The notes: generated from the letters alone by a model not told the origin. A stretch of DNA of 11,712 nucleotides from Candidatus Kaiserbacteria bacterium (GCA_024654165.1 JANLIP010000075.1:1-11712); one strand, 5' to 3'; shown: positions 5,159 to 11,712, counted from the first letter of the stretch. A program made the numbers and translations.

Positions 5159-5161
5159 AAC

Positions 5162-5782
5162 ATGATAATTACCTATCACGAAGGTTCATGCGTGCGTATA
5201 AGCGCCGGGGATACCACCCTTGTGCTCGGGCCGGTGTCAAAGCAATCCAAGAATTTCAAGCCGACCAATTTTGGCGCGGATGTGGCGTTCGTCCCCCTCA
5301 ATCACGCGGATATGAACGGCGTGGAAGAGGCCGGCCGCGGAGAGAGGGTGCCGTTTGCCGTCACGGGTCCGGGAGAATACGAGGTAAAGGATGTAACGGT
5401 AAGCGGGTTCGGGACAAAATCAAAATACGAGGGGAGCGAAAAAATAAATACGATTTACTCGCTGATTTTTGACGGCCTCTCCGTGCTATATATGGGCGCG
5501 CTAGGCGACACCAATCTTCCGGCAGATGTTTTGGAAATGGATTCTCCGGACATCTTAATAATTCCAGTCGGAGGAAACGGCGCGCTCTCTCCTGCAGAAG
5601 CGCAAAAACTTTCCGTGAAGCTTGAGGCAAAGATAATCATTCCAATTCTTTATGACGACAAAACTCTAAGGCAATTCTTGAAAGAGGCCGGCGAAGAGGG
5701 AACCAAGCCAGTTGAAAAACTCACCCTGAAACCGCGCGATGTGGCAGGGAAGGAAAATGAAGTGGTAGTATTAAGCTCGTAG
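5162..5782 (+). CDS. Metallo-beta-lactamase-fold protein (COG2220/UlaG-like) lacking metal ligands
   Basis: A 206-aa protein with the spacing and landmarks of the COG2220 family: an N-terminal MIITYHEGSCVRI strand pair, GPGEYEVKDV at 69-78 (PGEYEVKG in relatives), INTIYSLIFDGLSVLYMG at 95-112, SPDILIIPVGGNGALSPAEA at 127-146 and KIIIPILYD at 156-164. The zinc ligands are mostly gone: the usual HxHxDH reads LNHADMNG (46-53), the HLGDLG-type aspartate region reads YMGALGD (110-116), and the late histidine in PMHY is Leu162. It is therefore probably a non-hydrolytic, structural or binding paralogue, or depends on other residues. It follows structured leader copy 1 and precedes a small membrane protein and gyrA. 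Confidence 0.75.
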   Translation: MIITYHEGSCVRISAGDTTLVLGPVSKQSKNFKPTNFGADVAFVPLNHADMNGVEEAGRGERVPFAVTGPGEYEVKDVTVSGFGTKSKYEGSEKINTIYSLIFDGLSVLYMGALGDTNLPADVLEMDSPDILIIPVGGNGALSPAEAQKLSVKLEAKIIIPILYDDKTLRQFLKEAGEEGTKPVEKLTLKPRDVAGKENEVVVLSS

Positions 5783-5862
5783 CTAAAAGCCAGTAGCCTG
5801 TAGCCAGGCATTCCGAATGTATTCTGGCTACTAGCTGTGGGCTAAGGGCTACTAGCTAACCT
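5783..5862. repeat. AGCTAGTAGCC-type intergenic repeat field
   Basis: The gap between two genes is made almost wholly of GCTA/TAGC modules. GGCTACTAGCT occurs twice as a direct repeat (5826-5836, 5847-5857). GTAGCCAG (5800-5807) pairs with CTGGCTAC (5824-5831), and CATTC-C-GAATG lies in the loop between them. The short hairpin at 2474-2503 is built from a similar AGCTTCTAG module. It may act as a 3'-end structure for the upstream gene; it could also be a small dispersed repeat family. Confidence 0.6.
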
Positions 5863-6165
5863 ATGGTTCTACAAAAAGCAGTAAATCATCTAAGGAATCG
5901 CCCCAAAGAAGAGCGCAGAGCTACCGCGCTTGGCATCGCGCTCTTGATTGTCGCCATACTTTTTATCGGCTGGACCATCATGTTTTTCAAAAGGATACAG
6001 AGCAGTAGTATTCGCACTGAATCCATAGGAACTTCTGTAAATAGGGCATTTGACCTCTCTGCAGCAAGGGAATCGCAGCGGCAATTGCTAAATGTCTACG
6101 ATAATTCGGCAAACCCAGCATCTCAAAACGCAGAAGCTGGCCTCTCCTCACAGAACGGGTATTAG
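5863..6165 (+). CDS. Single-pass membrane protein, 100 aa, unknown function
   Basis: No family is recognised. A basic, helical N-terminus (1-20: KAVNHLRNRPKEERRA) precedes one clear transmembrane segment at 22-42 (ALGIALLIVAILFIGWTIMFF), followed by KR and a polar 55-residue tail rich in Ser, Asn, Gln and Ala. By the positive-inside rule, both flanks being positive, orientation is uncertain. There is no cleavable signal peptide or lipobox. The ATG comes straight after the repeat field, with no Shine-Dalgarno. The stop TAG (6163-6165) lies inside a TAGCAC-G-GTGCTA palindrome, 78 bp before gyrA. It may be co-transcribed with the MBL-fold gene 80 bp upstream. Confidence 0.65.
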   Translation: MVLQKAVNHLRNRPKEERRATALGIALLIVAILFIGWTIMFFKRIQSSSIRTESIGTSVNRAFDLSAARESQRQLLNVYDNSANPASQNAEAGLSSQNGY

Positions 6166-6179
6166 CACGGTGCTATTTT
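6163..6179 (+). promoter_or_regulatory. TAGCAC/GTGCTA palindrome with extended -10-like sequence
   Basis: TAGCAC-G-GTGCTA (6163-6175) is a 13-bp palindrome. It carries TGC-TATTTT (6171-6179), laid out like the pth palindrome at 1864-1880, which shares GGTGCTA. It could be an operator or an upstream second gyrA promoter; as RNA it would form only a 4-bp stem, so it is a poor terminator. Confidence 0.3.
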
Positions 6180-6225
6180 ATCCACAAAATACGCCATTTA
6201 AAGACTAGAAACCGCCAGCTCTTTG

Positions 6226-6234
6226 TGATACAAT
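6226..6234 (+). promoter_or_regulatory. gyrA extended -10 promoter, near-leaderless
   Basis: TGA-TACAAT is an extended -10 with five of six consensus bases. The predicted start near 6241 is 3 nt before the gyrA ATG at 6244. No convincing -35 and no Shine-Dalgarno are seen, which fits an extended -10 promoter and a leaderless mRNA. Confidence 0.5.
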
Positions 6235-6243
6235 GGCTAGAAT

Positions 6244-8766
6244 ATGGTTCGTAAAATCAGTGCAAAAGCGGGCGGGAAAAGCCCTGATTCCGATCCAAAG
6301 GTTGCCATAGCGGGCATAATCTCCAGAAACATCACTACAGAGATGCGCGAATCGTATCTTGATTACGCGATGTCCGTAATCACGGCGCGCGCGCTTCCTG
6401 ACGTGCGCGATGGCCTCAAGCCAGTGCACCGCAGGATTTTGTTTGCGATGCAAGAGGCAGGGCTTTCCGCAAATGCAAAGACGCGCAAATCAGCGACCGT
6501 CGTCGGAGATGTAATCGGAAAATATCACCCGCACGGCGATGTAGCCGTATACGATTCCATGGTAAAGATGGCGCAAGATTTCACGATGCGCTATCCACTC
6601 ATCATCGGGCAAGGCAATTTCGGAAGTATTGACGGCGACAGTGCCGCTGCATACAGATATACAGAGGCCAAAATGTCCAAGCTCGCGTCCCTGATGATGA
6701 ACGACATAGATAGAGACACCGTAGATTTCCTTCCCAACTACGACAACACCAAAAAAGAACCCTCGGTATTGCCCGCCGCATTCCCGAACCTTCTTGTGAA
6801 CGGCACTCTTGGCATCGCTGTCGGAATGGCAACGAATATACCTCCGCACAACATCCGCGAAGTCTGCGAGGCGTCAATTCACCTGATAGAAAATCCAGAT
6901 GCAACTACGGATGATTTGCTGAAATTTGTGCAGGGCCCCGATTTTCCGACAGGCTGTATCGCGTTCAACGAAAAAGACATCGCACACGCGTATTCCACAG
7001 GACGGGGAGGAGTCGTCGTACGCGGGAGCGCGGAGATTGTTGAGGGCAAGAAAGGCGATTATCAAATCGTAGTCACCTCAATTCCATTCCGCGTGAACAA
7101 ATCCGATCTTCTCACAAAAATCGCCGACTTAGTTCATGAGAAGAAAGTGGAAGGAATTAAAGACATCCGCGATGAATCCACCAAAGATATCCGCGTGGTA
7201 ATAGAACTTAAAAACAACGCTCATCCGCAAACAGTCCTGAATTATTTGTATAAGCACACCCAGCTTGAGGAGACATTCCACTACAACGTAGTAGCTCTTG
7301 TAGACGGCGTTCCGCAGACGCTTTCTCTAAAGGCGCTGATTGAATATTTCATACTGCACCGCAAAGAAGTTGTAACCCGGCGCGCCAAATTTGATTTGAA
7401 TCAGGCGCAGGCGCGCGAGCATATATTGCTGGGCCTTTCCAAAGCACTTGACCATATTGACGAGATTATCAAGCTCATCAAGAAAAGTGCAGATGTGGAT
7501 TCGGCGCGCCTCGCGCTCATGAAAACGTTTAAATTTTCGGAATTGCAGGCAAACGCGATTCTGGATATGCGCCTGCAGAAGCTGGCGGGCCTTGAGCGCA
7601 AAAGAATAGAAGATGAATTGAAAGGAGTGCAGGCGCTTATAGCGTCGCTCCTCTCGCTTCTTAAGAGCGAGAAAAAGCTGATGGAGGTCATCACAAAAGA
7701 AATCCGCGAAGTAATAGAAAAATACGGAGATTTGCGCCGTACAAAAATAGTGAAGCGGGGCGCAACGATACTTTCTGCCGAGGATTTGGTGGCAGATGAA
7801 GACAGCGTGCTCGTGCTCACGTCCGGCGGATACATAAAGCGCACGAATCCGAATGAATACCGCCGGCAGAAGCGCGGAGGAATAGGCGTGATGGATTTGG
7901 ATACCAAAGAAGAAGATTTCGTCACACAATTCTTGAAAGCTAGCGCGCACAGCGACATTCTTTTCTTCTCTGACCGCGGGAAAGCATACCAGCTCAAAAT
8001 GTACGACCTTCCAGAAGGGAAGCGAGCTACGAAAGGAAAATCAATAATGAACTTCCTCTCCCTGGAGCAGAGCGAGACAGTTACATCCGTGCTTGCGATG
8101 CCAAAAGAGATGAAGGCGATCCAAGGGCTCTCGCTCATACTCGCGACTAAGAACGGGACAGTGAAGAAAGTTTCTGCCGATAAATTCCGCGACGTGCGCA
8201 GGAGCGGACTAATTTCCATAAAACTGGAGAAAGGAGACGCGCTCATTTCAGCAAAATTTGCGCACAAAGGAGACGACGTGATGCTCACGACATCCAAAGG
8301 GCAATCAATACGATTCAAAGAATCCGATGTGCGCGAGATGGGCAGGCAGGCCGGAGGCGTGCGCGGAATAAAGCTGGGGACAGGGGACTTTCTTGTGGGC
8401 TCGGGCATTGTTCCGGGAAGCGGAAAAGGAGCCGAGCTCCTGGTGCTTTCTTCCACTGGTTATGGAAAAAAGACAAAACTGTCGGAATATAAGACGCAGG
8501 GCCGAGGAGGTTCCGGTATTAAAACGATGTCCATAACCGCAAAAACTAAACAGCTTGTCGGTGCTAAGGTGGTTGGCGGGGAGGAGCAATCTGCGAAAGA
8601 AGGCGAGCTCGTAGCAATTTCGCAAAAGGGAACTGCAATACGCACCGGTCTGGATGAAATACCTACATTGAGCCGGGCGACGCAGGGAGTTCGCGTGATG
8701 AAACTTCGCGAGAACGACAAAGTAGCATCCTTTGTTGTTTTCCCTAGAGAGGAGGAGGCGGAGTGA
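6244..8766 (+). CDS. gyrA: DNA gyrase subunit A
   Basis: The breakage-reunion subunit of the type IIA topoisomerase that introduces negative supercoils with GyrB. It is 840 aa, full length. Seen: the winged-helix/tower core with [26 protein letters not shown] at about 39-64, [10 protein letters not shown] at 95-104, and the catalytic Tyr139 in YRYTE; then a coiled-coil gate region (about 380-520, with ILDMRLQKL); then a C-terminal beta-pinwheel of repeated SxGxxKR/KxxxxxE units. The GyrA box is QKRGGIG (542-548), close to QRRGGKG, which favours GyrA over ParC. The position equivalent to E. coli Ser83 is Val100; the Asp87 equivalent is retained as Asp104. Start ATG 6244 follows an extended -10 by 9 nt. 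gyrB is not in the window. Confidence 0.97.
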   Translation: MVRKISAKAGGKSPDSDPKVAIAGIISRNITTEMRESYLDYAMSVITARALPDVRDGLKPVHRRILFAMQEAGLSANAKTRKSATVVGDVIGKYHPHGDVAVYDSMVKMAQDFTMRYPLIIGQGNFGSIDGDSAAAYRYTEAKMSKLASLMMNDIDRDTVDFLPNYDNTKKEPSVLPAAFPNLLVNGTLGIAVGMATNIPPHNIREVCEASIHLIENPDATTDDLLKFVQGPDFPTGCIAFNEKDIAHAYSTGRGGVVVRGSAEIVEGKKGDYQIVVTSIPFRVNKSDLLTKIADLVHEKKVEGIKDIRDESTKDIRVVIELKNNAHPQTVLNYLYKHTQLEETFHYNVVALVDGVPQTLSLKALIEYFILHRKEVVTRRAKFDLNQAQAREHILLGLSKALDHIDEIIKLIKKSADVDSARLALMKTFKFSELQANAILDMRLQKLAGLERKRIEDELKGVQALIASLLSLLKSEKKLMEVITKEIREVIEKYGDLRRTKIVKRGATILSAEDLVADEDSVLVLTSGGYIKRTNPNEYRRQKRGGIGVMDLDTKEEDFVTQFLKASAHSDILFFSDRGKAYQLKMYDLPEGKRATKGKSIMNFLSLEQSETVTSVLAMPKEMKAIQGLSLILATKNGTVKKVSADKFRDVRRSGLISIKLEKGDALISAKFAHKGDDVMLTTSKGQSIRFKESDVREMGRQAGGVRGIKLGTGDFLVGSGIVPGSGKGAELLVLSSTGYGKKTKLSEYKTQGRGGSGIKTMSITAKTKQLVGAKVVGGEEQSAKEGELVAISQKGTAIRTGLDEIPTLSRATQGVRVMKLRENDKVASFVVFPREEEAE

Positions 8767-8822
8767 TTGCAAAGGTTTCCCCAACCGGATACCCGTGGAA
8801 GAAAATCCACCAAAATACGTTA

Positions 8823-8828
8823 TATAAT
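8823..8828 (+). promoter_or_regulatory. Consensus -10 box downstream of gyrA
   Basis: A perfect TATAAT. The predicted start near 8835 falls beside an ATG at 8836. No -35 match is seen at the proper distance; GTGGA/TCCAC (8795-8799, 8806-8810) can form a small hairpin upstream. It is either a leaderless small gene's promoter or the start of a leader for the methyltransferase 115 bp downstream. Confidence 0.35.
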
Positions 8829-8835
8829 GAACGCA

Positions 8836-8928
8836 ATGCAAACGGCCAAACCCGTCGCCGATCGCGTCTTACATGCGAACTTTGCCCGGTACTACACTTT
8901 GGCGTTGTTTTGCGAGCGTAAATATTGA
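8836..8928 (+). CDS. Possible 30-aa leaderless small protein
   Basis: A frame of 30 codons ending TGA at 8926-8928, starting MQTAKPVADRVLHANFARYY and ending ALFCERKY. It is basic with aromatic residues. Its ATG lies 8 nt after a perfect TATAAT, the same geometry as pth and gyrA here. It fills half of the 183-bp gap between gyrA and the methyltransferase gene. No family is recognised, and a frame this long can arise by chance. Confidence 0.35.
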   Translation: MQTAKPVADRVLHANFARYYTLALFCERKY

Positions 8929-8949
8929 TAATCAAAAGATTTAATTGTT

Positions 8950-9555
8950 ATGCAAATTGTTCATAAGCAGAAAATAAATACGGCAAAACAAGAGCCACGC
9001 CAAAGTGTGGTCACCGGGTTTGCGCATCCCGCGCGCAACGTCGTAGCGATTGGCATAACCCCCGGAATGAAGGTTGCCGATTTCGGCTCTGGCAGCGGAG
9101 CATATGTGCTTGCTATAGCAAAAACGCTTTGCAACAGCGGGCACGTCTATGCCATAGACGTACAGCGCGATCTTTTGCAGAGAATAAAAAATGAGGCGCA
9201 CAAGGGCGGACTCAAGAATGTTGAGGTGTTATGGGGGGATTTGGAGAGGCCGGGCGGATCTAAGATTGCAGACGGCGCATTGGATGTCGTTTTAATCTCA
9301 AACCTGCTGTTTCAGGCAACGGAGAAGGGCGCGGTACTGGAAGAGGCGATGCGGATATTAAAACCCCAAGGACGCCTAGTTATAATAGACTGGGCCGAAT
9401 CGTTTGGGGGGACCGGCCCCCAGCCGGAGGATGTCGTCAAGAAAGAAACTGCTCTTTCTCTTGCTATGAAAGCCGGATTTAAGCTTGAAAAAGAATTTTC
9501 CGCTGGAGCGCATCACTATGGCTTAGTATTTAGAAAAATAACGAGTGAAGCATGA
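8950..9555 (+). CDS. Class I SAM-dependent methyltransferase
   Basis: A 201-aa Rossmann-fold methyltransferase of the Methyltransf_11/UbiE-like type. Motif I is VADFGSGSGAYVL (42-54), which binds S-adenosylmethionine; the ribose-binding acidic residue is Asp70 in VYAIDVQ; WGDLE (95-99) is the adenine-contacting region; DVVLISNLLF (112-121) is motif IV; ILKPQGRLVIIDW (136-148) is the post-motif hairpin. The substrate cannot be told from the sequence. The first 25 residues (with QEPRQSVVTGFAHPARN) resemble the substrate-facing N-terminus of related small methyltransferases but carry no diagnostic motif. A TTGTTT-N16-GATAAT promoter (8905-8932) is possible, with a start near 8939. It is followed by structured leader copy 2, which would also lie in its 3' UTR on readthrough. 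Confidence 0.85.
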   Translation: MQIVHKQKINTAKQEPRQSVVTGFAHPARNVVAIGITPGMKVADFGSGSGAYVLAIAKTLCNSGHVYAIDVQRDLLQRIKNEAHKGGLKNVEVLWGDLERPGGSKIADGALDVVLISNLLFQATEKGAVLEEAMRILKPQGRLVIIDWAESFGGTGPQPEDVVKKETALSLAMKAGFKLEKEFSAGAHHYGLVFRKITSEA

Positions 9556-9572
9556 ACGACTATATTTTTCTT

Positions 9573-9669
9573 AACCCAGTGAAATCCCGCGCTGCGCGCG
9601 GGAGCCGCAAAGCGGCTATTTCACCGGGTGTAAGAGATTCTAAACTCGTTTTACTCGTTAATAATCTCT
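9573..9669 (+). promoter_or_regulatory. Structured leader RNA, copy 2
   Basis: Same length and fold as copy 1. P1: AACCC/GTGAAAT (9573-9577, 9579-9585) with ATTTCAC (9618-9624) and GGGT (9626-9629), an A-C mismatch replacing the bulge. P2: CCCGCGC/GCGCGGG (9586-9592, 9596-9602), loop UGC. P3: GCCGC/GCGGC (9604-9608, 9612-9616), loop AAA. P4: AGAGATT/AATCTCT (9633-9639, 9663-9669), loop of 23 nt containing ACTCGTT twice. The solute-binding protein ATG is at 9675, 5 nt after P4, with no Shine-Dalgarno. A -10-like TATATT at 9561-9566 predicts a start exactly at the first base of P1. Confidence 0.75.
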
Positions 9670-9674
9670 AACAC

Positions 9675-10982
9675 ATGAAAACCCTTTCCATTTTTCAGCT
9701 AGTTCTGCTTGGTACTTTTGGCACGTTTGGCATTATAGGCGTACTTGTTTTTGCTCTCGCGGTGGGCGGAAACAGCAACAGTACTGCGGGGAAGGTGGAG
9801 ATATGGGGAATTCTGAACGGCAAGGCGATATCCGAAGTCCTGGCTCAAGCCGGAGACACGGATCCGAATCTGAAAGAGGTTGGTTACCTTGAGAAAGATC
9901 CTGCTACCTATGAATCGGAGCTTACCAACTCCCTTGCGGTAGGCGCCGGACCGGATTTAATCCTGATGCGCCAAGATTATGTAGTAGAGGACGCTGGCAA
10001 GACGATTCCTTTTCCAACATCAGACATCAGCGGTGCAAAATTCCAGTCATTGTATATAGATGCCGGAACTCCGTATTATTCAAGCACTGCCGGAGCTGTC
10101 GCATTGCCGATCTTGGCTGACCCTCTGGTTCTATACTGGAATCGCGACATTCTAAGCGCAGGGGGCGTGGCAAAACCCCCTGCATTTTGGGATGAAGTGC
10201 TGAACATTGCACAGAACATAAAAATCAATGCGCATACCGATTCTGGTTCAATAAGCAAAAGCGCAATCGCGCTCGGAGAGTATGCCAATGTCGCCAACGC
10301 AAAAGATATTTTGAGCACGATTATTCTGCAGTCCGGAGGCGCGATAACAGCAAATGACAATACAGGAAGATTAGTTGCCTCGCTTTCGCCAGGATATGGA
10401 ACAGGGGGCCTGGGGGTTGAAACCGCGCTTCGATTCTTTACGCAATTTGCCGACCCTTCCAAGAGCTACTATTCGTGGAACCGAAGCCTCAAGAATTCTC
10501 GGCAGGCTTTCTCCGCGGGAGACCTCGCGCTTTATATAGGATTTGCGAGCGAGAATGCGCAGATAGCGAGCATGAATCCGAATTTGAATTACGGCGTTGC
10601 ACCAATGATTCAAATACGCGAGGGCGGGAAGACGGTAAACGCCGCTCGCGTGTATGCGCTCGCCGTTTCTAGAACGGCGAAGAATCCTACAGGCGCCGCA
10701 ATAGTTGCCAAGCTCATTTCTTCTCCGGCCATAAGCAAGAATTTATCAACGGCGCTCGGCATGTCTTCAGCTCTGCGCGACGTGCTCGCAATGCCCGCAG
10801 ACGGCAATTATCTTCTTTTCAACCAGCAGACCCTCATAGCGCGCTCTTGGATTGATCCCGATTCGGCGAAGACATCAGATATCTTTCGCGGTATGATTGA
10901 ACGCGTTTCCACCGGCTCAATGCAGATTTCCGATTCTATCCAACGCGCCAATGATGAGCTGGGAAGGATTTTAGAAAGATGA
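9675..10982 (+). CDS. Membrane-anchored family 1 solute-binding-like protein
   Basis: A 435-aa protein with the layout of ABC-transporter family 1 (sugar-type) binding proteins. A membrane segment at about 8-30 is followed by VEIWGILN (first beta strand), ATYESELTNSLAVGAGPDLILM (78-99, the typical GxGPDLI hinge), ILADPLVLYWNRDILSAGGV (146-165), PPAFWDEVLNIAQNI (168-182), and later AFSAGDLALYIGFASENAQI (about 278-297) and YALAVSRTAKNPTGAAIVAKLISS (about 327-350). There is no lipobox cysteine, so it is probably held by an uncleaved helix. No permease or ATPase gene follows. Its stop overlaps the ATG of a pilin-like gene (ATGA), so translation is coupled and the protein may serve a surface apparatus rather than a classical importer. 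The ligand is unknown. Confidence 0.78.
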   Translation: MKTLSIFQLVLLGTFGTFGIIGVLVFALAVGGNSNSTAGKVEIWGILNGKAISEVLAQAGDTDPNLKEVGYLEKDPATYESELTNSLAVGAGPDLILMRQDYVVEDAGKTIPFPTSDISGAKFQSLYIDAGTPYYSSTAGAVALPILADPLVLYWNRDILSAGGVAKPPAFWDEVLNIAQNIKINAHTDSGSISKSAIALGEYANVANAKDILSTIILQSGGAITANDNTGRLVASLSPGYGTGGLGVETALRFFTQFADPSKSYYSWNRSLKNSRQAFSAGDLALYIGFASENAQIASMNPNLNYGVAPMIQIREGGKTVNAARVYALAVSRTAKNPTGAAIVAKLISSPAISKNLSTALGMSSALRDVLAMPADGNYLLFNQQTLIARSWIDPDSAKTSDIFRGMIERVSTGSMQISDSIQRANDELGRILER

Positions 10983-11350
10983 ATATTGCAAAGAAAATAG
11001 GGCTCTGGTTCTCTTGCGCTTCTGCAGGATTTTTTGCGAGCGTGGCAATAGCTTATTCCGCAACTAACGATGCCAGGCTTGAGAACCCGCTCAATTCGGC
11101 CTTTAGCACGGTACCCGATTTCATTTCGGGCGTTCTGCGCGTGGTGGTTATGATAGCGCTCCCAATCATTACTATTTTCATCGTATTTGCGGGATTTAAG
11201 TTTCTTGCAGCTCGGGGAAATTCCAGCAAACTTGATGAGGCCAAGAAGAACTTCATGTGGGTAATAGTAGGTGCTCTTCTCATCATGGGCGCATGGGTGC
11301 TTGCGACGTTGATTGCTGGAACTGTGACCCAGCTTGTCGGCAAGGTTTGA
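10979..11350 (+). CDS. TrbC/VirB2-like pilin, two transmembrane helices
   Basis: A 123-aa small membrane protein. A signal peptide-like N-terminus (1-28, MNIAKKIGLW... with AYSA before TNDA) is followed by NPLNSAFSTVPDFISGVLRVVVMIA and two helices at about 53-75 and 93-115, joined by a short basic loop ARGNSSKLDEAKK. This N-P-L, DFI, AGFKFLAARGN and GAWVLATLI pattern is what I know from the small VirB2/TrbC-type pilins common in Patescibacteria genomes. Such proteins form the pilus or channel of type IV secretion-like systems. The ATG overlaps the upstream stop by 4 nt (ATGA). Processing by signal peptidase I is likely. Assignment rests on topology and motif resemblance, not on a search. Confidence 0.72.
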   Translation: MNIAKKIGLWFSCASAGFFASVAIAYSATNDARLENPLNSAFSTVPDFISGVLRVVVMIALPIITIFIVFAGFKFLAARGNSSKLDEAKKNFMWVIVGALLIMGAWVLATLIAGTVTQLVGKV

Positions 11351-11356
11351 TTTTGT

Positions 11357-11680
11357 ATGTGGCAAACATGGGCATCAATTCCTGTTTTGGCACTGATGGC
11401 GCCCGCAATCGCTTTTGCTGCCGCTCCGCGCACATGGAGCGAACTTGTCTACTCGCTGGTTTCCATTATGAACGCCGGCGCACTCACTCTCATCACTCTC
11501 GCATTTGTGGGTTATTTCTATGGCATTTCCTCAAACATCCTTGTTTTTGATGGGGACGCCCATGGCGAGAAGAGGCGGGCTTATCTCGTTTGGGGAGTGA
11601 TAATACTTTTCGTAATGGTATCCATCTGGGGCATTCTACAGCTTTTGCAAAATACCTTTATAGGAAATGCTTCGCTATGA
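11357..11680 (+). CDS. Second pilin-like small membrane protein
   Basis: A 107-aa protein of the same general design as its upstream neighbour: a signal peptide (1-22, ending AIAFAA before APRTWSEL), then two hydrophobic helices at about 35-56 and 76-97 separated by a charged loop (FDGDAHGEKRRAY). The two pilin-like proteins differ in sequence, so they are not a recent duplication; they may be major and minor subunits or unrelated components of one envelope complex. It starts 6 nt after the previous stop, and its own stop overlaps the ATG of the next gene, indicating a tightly coupled operon. Function is inferred from topology and context. Confidence 0.65.
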   Translation: MWQTWASIPVLALMAPAIAFAAAPRTWSELVYSLVSIMNAGALTLITLAFVGYFYGISSNILVFDGDAHGEKRRAYLVWGVIILFVMVSIWGILQLLQNTFIGNASL

Positions 11681-11712
11681 CACCGTTTTCAAAAATCAAT
11701 CTAATCGGGGGG
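11677..11712 (+). CDS. Start of a further operon gene (runs off the window)
   Basis: ATG at 11677 overlaps the upstream TGA as ATGA, the same coupling used between the solute-binding protein and the first pilin-like gene. Twelve codons are visible, MTPFSKINLIGG, with an AGGA 14 nt upstream. This is too short to identify; position suggests another component of the pilin operon. Confidence 0.5.
   Translation, partial: MTPFSKINLIGG

Noticed and set aside
7401..8456. Long minus-strand open frame (351 codons) inside gyrA
   Set aside because: Serine/arginine-rich antisense shadow of a confident gyrA; no motif, ribosome site or promoter supports it.
5062..9669. The two repeated elements as a CRISPR array or simple direct repeat of an insertion sequence
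   Set aside because: Only two copies 4.5 kb apart, no spacers, no transposase, no flanking target duplications seen, and differences concentrate in compensatory pairs and loops.

Overview
The window looks like a chromosomal piece of a Candidate Phyla Radiation (Patescibacteria, probably Parcubacteria-like) genome. This is inferred from gene content and style: compact genes, few Shine-Dalgarno sites, -10 boxes sitting only a few bases before start codons, a single-copy housekeeping set (pth, rpsA, gyrA, lepB), and a pair of short two-helix VirB2/TrbC-like pilins in an operon. TGA is used as a normal stop, so recoding as in Gracilibacteria is excluded. No rRNA, tRNA, CRISPR array, transposase or phage gene was seen.

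Layout. 1-1707 (minus): signal peptidase I, then a histidyl-tRNA synthetase-like protein that has lost key catalytic motifs and runs off the left edge. 1708-1882: a short divergent promoter region with AT-rich inverted repeats. 1883-2476 (plus): peptidyl-tRNA hydrolase, convergent with a four-domain ribosomal protein S1 (2501-3709, minus); a perfect 10-bp hairpin between them contains both stop codons. 3710-3900: back-to-back promoters for rpsA and for an AbrB-type antitoxin/RelE-type toxin pair (3901-4401). 4402-5161: a poorly recognised region with a small minus-strand gene, a possible 26-codon follower, and a divergent plus-strand unit bounded by a promoter and an intrinsic terminator. 5162-6165: a metallo-beta-lactamase-fold protein without its metal ligands and a one-helix membrane protein. 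6244-8766: gyrA. 8767-8949: a possible 30-aa leaderless ORF. 8950-9555: a class I methyltransferase. 9675-11712: an operon of a membrane-tethered solute-binding protein, two pilin-like proteins and the start of a further gene.

The strongest candidate for something undescribed is a 97-nt structured RNA present twice (5062-5158 and 9573-9669) in the same orientation. Each copy lies immediately before a start codon, of the degenerate MBL-fold gene and of the solute-binding protein operon. Both fold into a three-way junction (P1 enclosing hairpins P2 and P3) followed by a hairpin P4 that ends 3-5 nt before the ATG. The copies align without gaps and differ by compensatory base-pair changes in P2 and P4, which argues that the RNA fold is maintained. 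The two genes may share post-transcriptional control.

A second theme is apparent leaderless transcription: lepB, pth and gyrA all have a -10-like hexamer whose predicted start falls at or within about 3 nt of the ATG. Signal peptidase I would be expected to process the two pilin-like precursors, which is the only obvious functional link across the window.
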